Of a DNA stretch of 64,000 nt, positions 50,421 through 59,771 are shown one piece after another. The position numbers and the translations under genes were made by a program. Numbering within the stretch: the first letter of the stretch is position 1; every line of letters starts with the position of its first letter. The notes under the pieces were generated by a model. That model made no database searches, was not told the origin of the DNA, and saw only the letters and a list, made by a program, of their open reading frames with translations. Source of the stretch: SIRX01 sp965213905 (GTDB lineage: Bacteria; Actinomycetota; Rubrobacteria; Rubrobacterales; Rubrobacteraceae); assembly GCA_965213905.1 (NCBI GenBank), contig OZ243922.1, forward strand, positions 310,001 to 374,000, written 5' to 3'.

Positions 50421-51938
50421 TTGGGCGAAAAGCGGGCGCGGAACTACATAGAAGACATAGAGGGCCAAATGCAGGCCGCGGCGGCCCTGGTAGAGAGCCT
50501 CGAAGAAGAGGTCGCCAGCCTCCGTCGGGATCTGGAACAGGCCAGCGTAGCTTTGAGGTCCGCCCAGGAAGAGGTCTCCGCCCGCGAGGCGGCATTGGAG
50601 GCGAAAGAGCAGGCCCGGCAAGAGCTAGAGGCCGAAGTACGAGGGTTATCTGGCACCCTGGCCGGGCTTCGCACAGAGAACTCCGACGAGCAACTGCTCC
50701 TCACAAACCAGCACGTCTCGGAAATTTCCTGGCTTCAGGAGAGGTTTCACGGCCGGTTATGGGAGAAGATCGAGGCGGCGCTTTCTACAGGAGACGCCGA
50801 AGCCTTAAAGGCCGAGTATGGGGGGATCCGGGAGGCAATGAAACAGGCCTACCTGGAGCGGATCGAACCTCTCGAAAGCTCTTATCGCGAGGCCCGGGAT
50901 CTCTTGCTGGAAACCGGCCGGCAACTAGACCGTCATCGCCCGCAGGAGATCGAAACCCTCCGGAAGGAAATGGAGAAACGGCTTCGTAGCCAGAGAAAGC
51001 AACTCAGCGCGCAGTTCGACGAGCAGCTCGAGAACGAGCTGGAAAAGGCTGCCGGGAAACACGAAAAAGAGTTGGACGCCCTCCGGGAAGCGGCGGCCGA
51101 GCTGGAGCAGGAGATTCGTCAGGAGTACGAAACCTCCACCGGGAGCCGGCATCCAGCCCCGGAAGCCGGCCGCGAAAGCGCGGAGGCCGAACTCCACGAA
51201 GCCGAAGAACGCCACCGGGAAGAACTGCACCGGATAAAGAGCCTCGCCGAAAACCGCGAACAGGAACTGAGAAAGACCCACGCGGCCCGGCTTTCGGAGG
51301 CAAAGGCCGAGGCCGACCGCCGCGTGGAAGCCCTCCAGTCCCAGCGAGAGGCGGACAACCAAGCGCTGCAGGAGGGCTACGAAGAAGAGCTATCTAACCT
51401 GCGCGCGTTACAGGAAGAACCCCGGGCCGCCGAGCCTGCGGAAAACGGAGACGAAGCGCAACCGAGACCCGACGGCCCGGATGCCGGGATAGCCCGGCTC
51501 GAGGAACGGGTGCGCGAGTTGGAAGCCCGGCTCGCGGAGGCGCGGGCGGAAGAACGCCTGCGGGCCGAGGAGTTGGAACGTGCAACAGACAGCCTGCGCC
51601 GGTTCTCCGAGCCGGAGCACCGGCTGCGGGACGGCATCGCGGAGTTCAACGCCAGCGAACACGCCCGGCACGTAGCCTCTATCTCGAAATCTTTGGGGCT
51701 TCCGAAGGTGCACGCGGGCATATCCGGCGGAGCAGCCCCGGGCAAGCCGGTTTTTACTTTCGTGTGGGAGGGCCTGTCCTGGCGGCGCTACGCCACGGAA
51801 CCCGTCGAAGGAATCGGGGAGCCAAGGGTATATCTGGTGGGAGGCGGGGATGACCCGGAGGAAATGCCAAATTCCGAGGCGCCGAACGCCCGGATAGACT
51901 CCCAGGGACGCATGATCCTCGGCGTTCAGGCCCGCTAG
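50421..51938 (+). CDS. Long coiled-coil protein with small C-terminal domain
   Basis: The product is 505 aa. Residues 1-400 are almost entirely Glu/Ala/Arg/Leu heptads ('ALVESLEEEVASLRRDLEQASVAL', 'EKRLRSQRKQLSAQFDEQLENELEKAAGKHEKEL', 'RLEERVRELEARLAEARAEERLRAEEL'), broken by a Pro-rich hinge near 345. The last ~100 residues are globular, with 'HVASISKSLGLPKVHAG' and 'KPVFTFVWEGLSWRRY'. No signal or ATPase motif is seen. It could be a cytoskeletal or scaffolding protein; no family recognised. TTG 50421 follows GGAGGATAAAGG. Confidence 0.8.
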   Translation: MGEKRARNYIEDIEGQMQAAAALVESLEEEVASLRRDLEQASVALRSAQEEVSAREAALEAKEQARQELEAEVRGLSGTLAGLRTENSDEQLLLTNQHVSEISWLQERFHGRLWEKIEAALSTGDAEALKAEYGGIREAMKQAYLERIEPLESSYREARDLLLETGRQLDRHRPQEIETLRKEMEKRLRSQRKQLSAQFDEQLENELEKAAGKHEKELDALREAAAELEQEIRQEYETSTGSRHPAPEAGRESAEAELHEAEERHREELHRIKSLAENREQELRKTHAARLSEAKAEADRRVEALQSQREADNQALQEGYEEELSNLRALQEEPRAAEPAENGDEAQPRPDGPDAGIARLEERVRELEARLAEARAEERLRAEELERATDSLRRFSEPEHRLRDGIAEFNASEHARHVASISKSLGLPKVHAGISGGAAPGKPVFTFVWEGLSWRRYATEPVEGIGEPRVYLVGGGDDPEEMPNSEAPNARIDSQGRMILGVQAR

Positions 51939-52432
51939 CCGCTTTTTTCGGCGCCCCGACTTCTTTGTTTCGGCTTTTTACGCCTGGCGTAGCGCCGGTT
52001 GTGTTCGTACAAAGCCACGCCGCCGCGGGCGCCCAGATAAGCGCCTCCCGTAGAAGCCGCCAGGACCGTGAGCATAAACAAAACCGCCCCGGAATTATCG
52101 AGGCCGGGAAAGAAACCGTTGCCGGAGACCGCGTTAATAACCGGCGACACCAGAAAAGCTACCGGCGCCACGAGCGTGCCGTGCAGCCGACGCCGGGACG
52201 GGGCTCGGTAACTGGCGTACATTCCCCCCCAATAAAAAGAGAAGGCGGCCGAGATCAGCAACAACACCGTCGCAACCGTCGTGGGCCCGCCGATCTCCAG
52301 TCCGAAGCGTCCGCCGCCCATGAAGACCGTCAGCAGTGGCGCGAGTATCCCGAAAACTATCAGCAGCGCCAGTAGGAGCGAAAACAGTACCCCGAGGCCC
52401 ACCGGCACCACGCTTCTGGTTGCGTTCCTCAT
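51935..52432 (-). CDS. Four-helix membrane protein
   Basis: The product is 165 aa with hydrophobic segments at about 8-35, 47-68, 85-104 and 117-138 and a very basic C-terminus ('RRYARRKKPKQRSRG') on the cytoplasmic side. ATG 52432 was preferred to the earlier frame start. It converges on the coiled-coil gene with a 4-nt overlap. Family unknown. Confidence 0.68.
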   Translation of the reverse strand: MRNATRSVVPVGLGVLFSLLLALLIVFGILAPLLTVFMGGGRFGLEIGGPTTVATVLLLISAAFSFYWGGMYASYRAPSRRRLHGTLVAPVAFLVSPVINAVSGNGFFPGLDNSGAVLFMLTVLAASTGGAYLGARGGVALYEHNRRYARRKKPKQRSRGAEKSG

Positions 52433-52498
52433 AACCCAGAGTCTACCAGCGCCGTCGGCGACGCCCGTAGCCCGGTTCACTCCGGGGCGTCCTACGTT

Positions 52499-53017
52499 TT
52501 ATTCGGCGAGCGCGCCGACCAACTCGTGGCAAAACGCCGGTATATCCGGGACGACCCTCCCCCAAACGAGGTTTCCGTCCCGGAAGGCGGGCTCGTCCGC
52601 CCAGGTGGCGCCGGCATTTTCGAGGTCGTCTTTGATGCCGAGCGACCCGGTCGCCCGGACGCCGTCCACGATGCCCGCCGAGATGGCTACGAGGCCCCCG
52701 TGGCAGATGATGCCAACGATTTTACCGTCCTCGTGAACCTCCCTGACCAACGCCAAGATCTCCGGGTAACGTCGGAGCTTATCCGGCGCCCAGCCGCCGG
52801 GGATGACTACGCCGTCCAACCCGGAGGCCTCTACGTCGTCGGCCGTGACATCCGCCCGCGCCGAGAGGGCGTTCTTGCCGTAGACGGTATCTAGGTCCGG
52901 CCCGACGGTGACGACTTCGGCGCCTTCTTCCCGGAGGCGCATCACCGTGACCCAGTACTCTAGGTCCTCGAACCCTTCGGCCAACAGCACCACGATCTTT
53001 TTTCCGCTGAGCTTCAA
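52499..53017 (-). CDS. DJ-1/PfpI family protein
   Basis: The 172-aa flavodoxin-like protein has the nucleophile elbow 'GIICHGG' (C105), an early acidic 'LLAEGFEDLEY' and 'VVIPGGWAPDKLRR'. Members act as glyoxalases, deglycases or chaperone-like stress proteins. The ATG at 53017 overlaps the recQ stop by 4 nt, so it is co-translated with the helicase, suggesting a DNA or protein damage role (inference). Confidence 0.93.
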   Translation of the reverse strand: MKLSGKKIVVLLAEGFEDLEYWVTVMRLREEGAEVVTVGPDLDTVYGKNALSARADVTADDVEASGLDGVVIPGGWAPDKLRRYPEILALVREVHEDGKIVGIICHGGLVAISAGIVDGVRATGSLGIKDDLENAGATWADEPAFRDGNLVWGRVVPDIPAFCHELVGALAE

Positions 53018-55167
53018 ACTTTCTCCTTTTCTACGGTTTGTTCGACGGTTTTGAAAGAAAGCAGTTCATCTACCTCCCGCGCCGCCTCTTCACCCCCGGC
53101 CTCCAGGGCGCGGGCGAGTTCCGGCACGGCTTCGGCCCCCCGGCCGGAGCTTAGATGGCGCTCCGCGGCGTCGAGGTACTGCCGGTATGCGGACCCCACG
53201 CCGTCTTTACCGGGTTCTTCACCGTGGACCAGCGCCAGTATCTCCTGGCCGTAGCGGGCGGCGCGGCGCAGTCCGATGCCTTTGATGGAACCGAGTTCGT
53301 GGGCGCTTTGGGGTTTGCGGGCGGAGATCTCCTCTATGTGGGAGTTGTGCAGCACCACGTAGGCCGGCACCTTTTGGCTGCGGGCCTGCTCTCCCCGCCA
53401 GGTCCGCAACCGCTCGAAGAGCTCCGCGTCGAAATTCCGCCCGGCTTCCGGGTGCGCGGCTTCTACGAAACTCTGTGTGGGCGTCGGTTCCGAAGGGGGT
53501 TTTTCCGGAGAGGGTTTCTCTGCATCTCCGAGGCAGACGTCGCAGCCGACGCAGGGCGCGACCTCCTCCGCGTCGCCGAAATGGCGGAGCAGGTGTTCCC
53601 TGCGGCAGGTCTGAAGGTTTGCGTAGGATTCGACGTGCCGGAGGTGGTCGTAGGCCGTGCGGGAAAGGTTCTTGAGCCGGGTGGAGATCCTGCGCCGGTT
53701 GCCGGCGTCCAGGGCCGTCTTCAGCCTCACGTCTACGAGGGAGCCGCGTGGTACAGCCTCGGCGATGCCCTCGACCATCATCCGGTAGACCGACCCTTGT
53801 GCAACAGCCGGGCTCACGGCGGCCCGGCGGGCGAGCTCCGGCAGTTCTATGGTTCCGTTCCCCGGCAAAACGGCGTGTACGGCGGCGGCTTTCTCGGGCA
53901 GGCTTTCGGGGTCTTCGTCGAGGCGGCGTATTTCTACTTCGGCCCACAAATCGTAACCCCGGGAGATAAGCTCCGAGCCTTCGAGGCTGCCCATCATGAT
54001 TCCGGCGGATTCGGGGTCTACGCCGCCGAGCGCCGCCAGGGAACTCGACGGCACGTTCACCCTTCCGTCCCGTTCTACGCTGGTGAGCCCCCGAAAAAAA
54101 GAGGCGACCTCGTCGTCCCCGGCGGAGTTCAGGGAGATCAGGCGTTTCAGGCGGCCCAGGTCCTGGCCCCGGTACAGCACGACGCACTCTGCAGGCTCCC
54201 CATCCCGGCCGGCCCGGCCGGATTCCTGCAGGTAAGCCGGCAGGCTGGCGGGCGCGCTGGAGTGGATAACGAACCTCACGTTCGGCTTGTCTACACCCAT
54301 CCCGAAGGCGATCGTGGCGACGACGACCGAGACCTCGTCTGTCATGAACTGCTCTTGGACGGCGGACCGTCTGTTCGCCGCGAGCCCCGCGTGGTAGGCG
54401 ACGGCGTCCACCCCGGAACGGCGCAACCCGTCGGCCAGTTCTTCGCATTCCTTGCGGGTCGTGGCGTAGACGATGCCCGGCGGCGGCGAGTTGCGGATAA
54501 CGTCCAGGATCAGGGGCAGCTTCTGCTCTTTTTTCTTTGCCAACCGCGTCCGGTAGGTGAGGTTGGGACGGTTGAAGCTCGTGACCACGACCTCCGGCGA
54601 GCGCATCCCCAGGGACCTCAGGATGTCCTCCCGCACGCGCGGGGTGGCCGTCGCCGTCAGCGCCAGCACCGGCGGGCTGCCGAGGTCCTTTACCACGCGC
54701 GGCAGGAACAGGTAATCCGGCCGGAAGTTGTGGCCCCACTCGCTGATGCAGTGGGCCTCGTCCACGACGAAAAGTCCTACGCCCGTCCGGCGCAGCGACA
54801 GCACGAACTCCAGCGAGCGCAGGCGCTCGGGCGCGACGTAAAGCATCCGGATCTCCCCAGCCCGAACCTTCCGCTCGACCTCCCAACGCTCTTCCGCCGA
54901 GAGGCCCGAGTGGAGGGTCGCGGCCCCCGATACGTCACTCTGGACGAGGGAATCCACCTGATCCTTCATAAGCGAAATAAGGGGCGAAACAATGACCGTC
55001 AGGCTCTCTTGCATAAGCGCGGGGACCTGGTAGCAGAGGCTCTTCCCTCCCCCGGTCGGCATAACGGCCAGGGTGTCGCGGCCTTCTAAAACCGCCCGGA
55101 TCACCTCCTCCTGCCCCGGTTTGAAGGAGTCGAACCCGAATACTTCTTTGAGCACTTTCAGCGGCAT
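53014..55167 (-). CDS. recQ: ATP-dependent DNA helicase RecQ
   Basis: The 717-aa superfamily 2 helicase has Walker A 'MPTGGGKSLCYQVPAL', the DEAH box in 'VVDEAHCISEWGHNFRPDY', motif VI 'QESGRAGRDG', a zinc-binding RQC part with 'CRREHLLRHFG' and 'CVGCDVC', and an HRDC domain at about 590-665 ('VPAYVVLHNSHIEEI', 'GSIKGIGLRRAARYG'). An extra ~40-residue C-terminal helix follows. It unwinds recombination and repair intermediates. First gene of a two-gene unit with the DJ-1 protein. Confidence 0.96.
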   Translation of the reverse strand: MPLKVLKEVFGFDSFKPGQEEVIRAVLEGRDTLAVMPTGGGKSLCYQVPALMQESLTVIVSPLISLMKDQVDSLVQSDVSGAATLHSGLSAEERWEVERKVRAGEIRMLYVAPERLRSLEFVLSLRRTGVGLFVVDEAHCISEWGHNFRPDYLFLPRVVKDLGSPPVLALTATATPRVREDILRSLGMRSPEVVVTSFNRPNLTYRTRLAKKKEQKLPLILDVIRNSPPPGIVYATTRKECEELADGLRRSGVDAVAYHAGLAANRRSAVQEQFMTDEVSVVVATIAFGMGVDKPNVRFVIHSSAPASLPAYLQESGRAGRDGEPAECVVLYRGQDLGRLKRLISLNSAGDDEVASFFRGLTSVERDGRVNVPSSSLAALGGVDPESAGIMMGSLEGSELISRGYDLWAEVEIRRLDEDPESLPEKAAAVHAVLPGNGTIELPELARRAAVSPAVAQGSVYRMMVEGIAEAVPRGSLVDVRLKTALDAGNRRRISTRLKNLSRTAYDHLRHVESYANLQTCRREHLLRHFGDAEEVAPCVGCDVCLGDAEKPSPEKPPSEPTPTQSFVEAAHPEAGRNFDAELFERLRTWRGEQARSQKVPAYVVLHNSHIEEISARKPQSAHELGSIKGIGLRRAARYGQEILALVHGEEPGKDGVGSAYRQYLDAAERHLSSGRGAEAVPELARALEAGGEEAAREVDELLSFKTVEQTVEKEKV

Positions 55168-55210
55168 GGACTCAGTTTAAAGCATCCAGCTTACCGGTAG
55201 AAGAAACGGG

Positions 55211-56044
55211 CTATTTTTCGCCCCTCGAACGCGGCGTGAACCTGGGAACGGGGTCCAGGTTTCTTACCCGGCGGACCCCGTGGTCTTCTGATGCCGGCTT
55301 GGGAGTGGACGTGGTTCTTTCGGCAGAATCCAGCACGGCGTCGAGCGCGCGGCGTATCTCGGCGCAGGCCTTATTATAAGCCAGCTTGAAACCCAGCCCC
55401 GGCGCCGCGAGGGCTGGCGGGACCAGCAAGAAGTAGAGTGGGTTGTAGACCCCGGCGATGGCCGCCGGCACGGCGAGCGTCGCCCCCAATATACCCCCCA
55501 GGGACAGGTACTCACCCCGCTGGTTCGAGAAATCCGCCGTCAGATAGGCCTGGCTCCGGGCTTCGGTGGCCTCGCGGACCAGCAGTTCGATAGACTTGAC
55601 CTTAAAGAGTACGTGGTGATCCGAAAAGTCCAGGGCCCGGCGGACGGTCCCCAGCACGTCCCCCGCGTCCCACGTCGAGGTGGCCTCCGTTTTTCGGCGG
55701 AGTTTCAGGCCGTGCTTTAGCCGCAGGATGCTCTCCAGGTCCGCCTGGGTAGCCCCCGCCGACTGCTCTATCTCCCGGACACAGCGGAGGCGGGACGTGC
55801 CGTAGAGTTTTTTGGGAACGGAGTCGGGCTCGGCGGCTTTGGCGGATTTGAGATCCGCCAAAGCCTTGCGTACGTCGGACTCCGAGATTCCGACGGCCGA
55901 GGCGACCTGGACCAAGAGTTCCGGCGATACCGGGTCCGTGGCCGTGGAGTCGCGTTCTCCGCGTAGGGCGGCCAGCTCCGCCGCCCGGCGCAAGACTACC
56001 TCGACCTCTGCGGGCTTTAGCTGTTTTCCGTCATTATCCGCCAT
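55211..56044 (-). CDS. Hypothetical protein with helical N-domain and two membrane helices
   Basis: The product is 277 aa. Residues 10-70 form a helical domain ('KPAEVEVVLRRAAELAAL', 'LVQVASAVGISESDVRKALADLK') of the kind seen before 2TM regions in actinobacterial proteins. A middle alpha/beta region follows, then two hydrophobic segments at about 180-225 ('LGGILGATLAVPAAIAGVY', 'LYFLLVPPALAAPGLGF'). The tail is basic. Function unknown. It sits between pgsA and recQ on the same strand. Confidence 0.68.
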   Translation of the reverse strand: MADNDGKQLKPAEVEVVLRRAAELAALRGERDSTATDPVSPELLVQVASAVGISESDVRKALADLKSAKAAEPDSVPKKLYGTSRLRCVREIEQSAGATQADLESILRLKHGLKLRRKTEATSTWDAGDVLGTVRRALDFSDHHVLFKVKSIELLVREATEARSQAYLTADFSNQRGEYLSLGGILGATLAVPAAIAGVYNPLYFLLVPPALAAPGLGFKLAYNKACAEIRRALDAVLDSAERTTSTPKPASEDHGVRRVRNLDPVPRFTPRSRGEK

Positions 56045-56068
56045 ACACGAGGCGTTATATTACAGGTT

Positions 56069-56638
56069 TTAGAGGCGTTGGTCTCGCTGGGAAGTTATAG
56101 AGAGTATTCGGGGCGTATCTTTGAGATAGGACCAGCCCGATAACAGGGTAAGAAGCGTGGCTATCAGCATCAGCCACCAGCCAATATCCGTCATTACACC
56201 TTGCCAGCCGCCCCGGACCGGGTCGCCCAGGAGGAGGACCAGGACGGCGAGGCTCTGGGCGTTCATCTTGGCTTTGCCCCAACTGTTGGCGGCGATGACT
56301 TCACCGGATTCGAGCGCGACCATCCGCAGGCCCGTCACGGCAAATTCCCGGATCACCATGATCGCCGCCATCCAGGCTGCCATCGAACCTTCCCCGACGA
56401 GGGCGAAGAACAAGGAGACTATGAGCGCCTTGTCGGCAATTGAGTCCATGAGCTTGCCGAAGCCGGTGACCTCCCCGCTCTTGCGGGCGACGACCCCGTC
56501 CAGGTAGTCCGTAAAAAGCGCCCCGACGTAGAGGATAACGGCGACGGCGCGGGCGCCGGGAAACTGGAGGTACATGGCGAGCATTACGGGGGCTACGGCT
56601 ACCAACCGGACCATCGTCAATTGGTTGGCCAGCGTCAT
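56069..56638 (-). CDS. pgsA: CDP-diacylglycerol--glycerol-3-phosphate 3-phosphatidyltransferase
   Basis: This 189-aa membrane enzyme of the CDP-alcohol phosphatidyltransferase family makes phosphatidylglycerol phosphate. The catalytic motif D-x2-D-G-x2-A-R-...-G-x3-D-x3-D is complete in 'TDYLDGVVARKSGEVTGFGKLMDSIADK'. 'NQLTMVRLVAVAPVML' at the start and 'VIREFAVTGLRMVALESGEVIAA' in the middle are specific to PgsA. Good AAGGGA site before ATG 56638. Confidence 0.95.
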   Translation of the reverse strand: MTLANQLTMVRLVAVAPVMLAMYLQFPGARAVAVILYVGALFTDYLDGVVARKSGEVTGFGKLMDSIADKALIVSLFFALVGEGSMAAWMAAIMVIREFAVTGLRMVALESGEVIAANSWGKAKMNAQSLAVLVLLLGDPVRGGWQGVMTDIGWWLMLIATLLTLLSGWSYLKDTPRILSITSQRDQRL

Positions 56639-56752
56639 GCGGTTCCCTTCGCCGAATCGGTCACAGCCCGGCTAACGTAGCACCTTTGGGGACGCGGCTC
56701 AAGCAGGTCGCCCGGCATTCCGTGCGGGGAGGTATTCTGCGTGGGGACCCGG

Positions 56753-58132
56753 CTACTCCTCCGAAGTACCTTCGATCTGGGCCACGGTGGGCCGGGAGAA
56801 GAGTTCGAGGAGCCAGTCCAAGCCCTGGCGCACCCTGTTCTGGGGGCTCTCCAGGCGCACCAGGTAGGCCGCCCGCCAGAAAAACGCCGCCAACCGGCCG
56901 CTGAACTTCACCCCGAACACGTCGTTTACGGCGAACTGGCTCCCCAGGTCTATTAGCTGCCCCTGGGACTTGAACTCGAACGGTTTTAGGTCTTCGCCGT
57001 CTATCGCGGAAAGGATGTTCTCTGCTATACAGCCGCCCTCTTTCACGGCGGCCTGGGCGTTCGGTGGTATAAAGCCGCCTTCGCCGTCGGGGATGGTGGC
57101 ATTATCGCCGACGGCCCACACGTTGTCGAAGCCCTCTACACGGAAGTACTGGTCTACTTTGGCGCCGTTCGTCTTCTCGACCAGCGGGATGCCGATTTCC
57201 TCCAGCTTCTCGTGCGGGCGGGCGCCGGCGGTCCAGACCACGTTCTCCGAAGCTATCTCCCGGCCGTCTTTGAGTTGGACACACTTCTCCGTCACCTCTT
57301 CGGCGAGGGCGTTGGTCATGACCTCAATGTTGCGGGACGCCAGCTGGCCCCGCGCCACTTTGCGCAGGCCCGGGTCTAGCTCCGGCAGGATGTGCGGCAG
57401 CGCGTCGAGCAGGTAGATCCGGAAGCGGCTAGAATTGATGTTCGGGTACTCGGGCCCCAAAACGTCGTGGACCAGGACGTGTAGCTGGGCGGCGGTCTCC
57501 ACACCGGTCGCCCCGGCCCCGATCACCACGAAGGTGAGCTTGGATTCGTCTATGTCACCCCGTTCGAGGGTGGCCTCCTCGAAACGCTCGATCACCCGGT
57601 TGCGGACTTCTACGGCGTCCGGTATGCCCTTCATGTTGATGGCGTATTTCTCCACACCCGGTATGCCGAAATACGACGGCTGGGCGCCCATCGCCAGGAC
57701 CAGTTGATCGTAGCCGAAGTCTTTGCCGCCGGCCGTGACCACCTGGTTTTCGAGGTCTACGTTTTCTACCGAAGCCCTGCGGAAGCTGGCCCCGGCGTGG
57801 ATAAGCGGCCGCCGGAGAGGCTGGGCGATGTTCCTGACGCCGACGTCGCTGGCGACGACCCCCGGCACCATCGGCCAAAAAGTCAGGTAGTTGTCCTTGG
57901 AGATCACCATGACGCCGACGTCCTCCCGGCCCCGGGTCTTCTCGCAGATGTTCTTCGCGGCGTTGTAGCCCGCGAAACCGCCGCCCAGGATAAGAACCCG
58001 ATGCTTGAAATCCTCAAACCGGGGCTTCTCCCAGGGCGCGTACCGGGGTTCCGAACCCGCCGCCCAGCGTAACCCGCCGACCGCCAGGGCCGCGCCGCCT
58101 ACAACCGCACCTGCTTTAACCGCTCTATTCAT
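56753..58132 (-). CDS. NDH-2-like NAD(P)H:quinone oxidoreductase (FAD-dependent)
   Basis: The 459-aa protein has a short hydrophobic N-terminus ('AGAVVGGAALAVGGLRWAAG'), the FAD dinucleotide fold 'HRVLILGGGFAGYNAAKNI' at about 45-60, the second NADH fold 'TFVVIGAGATGVETAAQL' at about 205-220, and 'VWAVGDNATIPDGEGGFIPPNAQAAVKEG', the second FAD motif of type II NADH dehydrogenases. It probably feeds electrons from NADH to quinone without pumping protons. GGAGGG before ATG 58132. Confidence 0.92.
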   Translation of the reverse strand: MNRAVKAGAVVGGAALAVGGLRWAAGSEPRYAPWEKPRFEDFKHRVLILGGGFAGYNAAKNICEKTRGREDVGVMVISKDNYLTFWPMVPGVVASDVGVRNIAQPLRRPLIHAGASFRRASVENVDLENQVVTAGGKDFGYDQLVLAMGAQPSYFGIPGVEKYAINMKGIPDAVEVRNRVIERFEEATLERGDIDESKLTFVVIGAGATGVETAAQLHVLVHDVLGPEYPNINSSRFRIYLLDALPHILPELDPGLRKVARGQLASRNIEVMTNALAEEVTEKCVQLKDGREIASENVVWTAGARPHEKLEEIGIPLVEKTNGAKVDQYFRVEGFDNVWAVGDNATIPDGEGGFIPPNAQAAVKEGGCIAENILSAIDGEDLKPFEFKSQGQLIDLGSQFAVNDVFGVKFSGRLAAFFWRAAYLVRLESPQNRVRQGLDWLLELFSRPTVAQIEGTSEE

Positions 58133-58246
58133 TCTCGACCCTCCGGGAAAGTGTCATGGGCTCCGTAACGTCCGTGACTACATTCTACCGGAGAATGACG
58201 CCACGCTAAACGTCCGGCTAGAGAAATCGTGCGAAAGACCTCTTTG

Positions 58247-59635
58247 CTAACGCACTCTATCCCGTGAAGCGGTGCCGCCGTTGAAGTAAGCCCGTGTTTC
58301 GCGCCAAACCACTCCAGCGAGCAATATGAGCCCGATCAGGTTCGGCAGGGCCATCAACCCGTTCAGTACGTCGGCGAAGATCCAAACCAAGCCGAGCTCT
58401 AGGAAACCCCCGAAAAATATGACAGCGATGAAAACGAGCCGATAAGGAAAAACCGCCTTACGGCCGAAGAGATACACCATGTTGCGCTCACCGTAGTAGG
58501 CCCATCCCAGAACGGTCGAGAAAGCGAAAAAGGCGAGCCCGACGGCAACCATCTGGGGTCCAAACGAATCGCCGAGTCCCGTGGCGAAAGCGGCCTGTGT
58601 GAGGCTTGCGCCGCTCTCATCGAAAGCTTCGTAGCCCTGCTCCCAGACACCAGAAGAAATTATAGCGAGTCCGGTAAAGGAACAAACGATGATCGTATCT
58701 ATAAAAGTCTGGGTCATTGAGACTATGCCCTGCCGTGCGGGAACCTGTGTCTGGGCGGCGGCGGCGGCGATACCGCCCGTTCCGAGACCGGATTCGTTGG
58801 AGAAGATGCCGCGGGCGACGCCGAACTGGATCGCCAGGATCACTGATACACCCGCGAAGCCGCCGGTGGCTGCCGTACCGGTAAAGGCGGTAGAAAATAC
58901 CAAACCAATAGCTCCCGGAATGTTGGCGATGTTGACCAAGAGAACAATCGCCGCCCCGAGTACGTAAATGACGCCCATAATAGGCACGAAGAAGGAAGCG
59001 AATCTTCCAATAGATCGGATGCCTCCTAGAATCACTATGGCCGCTAGTCCGGTTAGAATAGCGGCTGTTACGATTACCGGTATACCAAAAGCCCCTTCGA
59101 GCGCCTGGGTAGTCTCATAAGATTGCACTGCATTCCCGATACCGAAAGCCGCGATAGCCGCGAAACCCGCGAAGAGCAAGCCAAGAGTCCGCCCTGCAGG
59201 CCCGCTAATTCCGCGGCTCAAGTAGTACATCGGGCCACCCGCCATCTCACCCCCTTCGTCCTGGACACGATACCTGACGCCAAGAACCGCCTCCGAATAC
59301 TTAGTCGCCATCCCGAAGAGCGCGGTGATCCACATCCAAAACAGAGCCCCGGGACCACCGAGCGCGATAGCCGTGGCAACACCGGCAATGTTACCGGTAC
59401 CAACCGTAGCGGCCAAGGCGGTCATGAGAGCCTGAAAATGGGAAATATCGCCTTCAGCACCCTCGTCCTTTCGAACGACGAAGGCCAGATGCAACGCGGG
59501 GCCGAGTTGCCGAAACTGAATTCCTCTCATAACTATGGTGAGGATTATGCCGGTCAAAAGTAGAAGCGTTACGAGAACAAAAGGTCCCCATATTATCCCA
59601 CTTAATGCACTCAGAAAATCTTCTATAGCTTGCAT
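58247..59635 (-). CDS. Alanine/glycine:cation symporter (AGCS family)
   Basis: The 462-aa protein has about 11 helices. Signature stretches are 'LAATVGTGNIAGVATAIALGGPGALFWMWI', 'ATKYSEAVLGVRYR', 'GGPMYYLSRG' and 'GIFSNESGLGTGGIAAAAAQT'. It takes up small neutral amino acids with Na+ or H+. ATG 59635 is preceded by GGGGAGGA. A 15-bp palindrome lies in its upstream region. Slightly less GC-biased in places than its neighbours. Confidence 0.94.
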   Translation of the reverse strand: MQAIEDFLSALSGIIWGPFVLVTLLLLTGIILTIVMRGIQFRQLGPALHLAFVVRKDEGAEGDISHFQALMTALAATVGTGNIAGVATAIALGGPGALFWMWITALFGMATKYSEAVLGVRYRVQDEGGEMAGGPMYYLSRGISGPAGRTLGLLFAGFAAIAAFGIGNAVQSYETTQALEGAFGIPVIVTAAILTGLAAIVILGGIRSIGRFASFFVPIMGVIYVLGAAIVLLVNIANIPGAIGLVFSTAFTGTAATGGFAGVSVILAIQFGVARGIFSNESGLGTGGIAAAAAQTQVPARQGIVSMTQTFIDTIIVCSFTGLAIISSGVWEQGYEAFDESGASLTQAAFATGLGDSFGPQMVAVGLAFFAFSTVLGWAYYGERNMVYLFGRKAVFPYRLVFIAVIFFGGFLELGLVWIFADVLNGLMALPNLIGLILLAGVVWRETRAYFNGGTASRDRVR

Positions 59636-59673
59636 ACTCTGATCCTCCCCATAGCTCTCAAGTTTTCAATCGT

Positions 59674-59688
59674 GAGGAATGTTTCCTC
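59674..59688. promoter_or_regulatory. Palindrome upstream of the AGCS symporter
   Basis: GAGGAA-TGT-TTCCTC is a perfect 6-3-6 inverted repeat 39 nt upstream of the symporter start codon. It could be an operator, or a hairpin in the leader. The cognate regulator is not identifiable. Confidence 0.35.
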
Positions 59689-59733
59689 TTAATAGTGAGC
59701 AAAGATAGGGATTCCCAAACGTTTTGTCTATAG

Positions 59734-59760
59734 CCGGATGTCGAAAAATATCCGGTTTTT
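59734..59760 (+). terminator. Plus-strand terminator-like hairpin between two minus-strand genes
   Basis: CCGGAT (59734-59739), 10-nt loop, ATCCGG (59750-59755), TTTTT (59756-59760). The U-run follows on the plus strand, whereas both flanking genes are on the minus strand. It would stop antisense transcripts rather than the yjbQ operon. Confidence 0.45.
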
Positions 59761-59771
59761 AGAATATTCTT

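Noticed and set aside
53155..55089. 644-codon open frame on the plus strand
   Set aside because: Lies entirely antisense to recQ, whose helicase motifs are all present; the translation is Arg/Gly/Val-rich noise with no ribosome site. GC-rich codon bias opens such frames.
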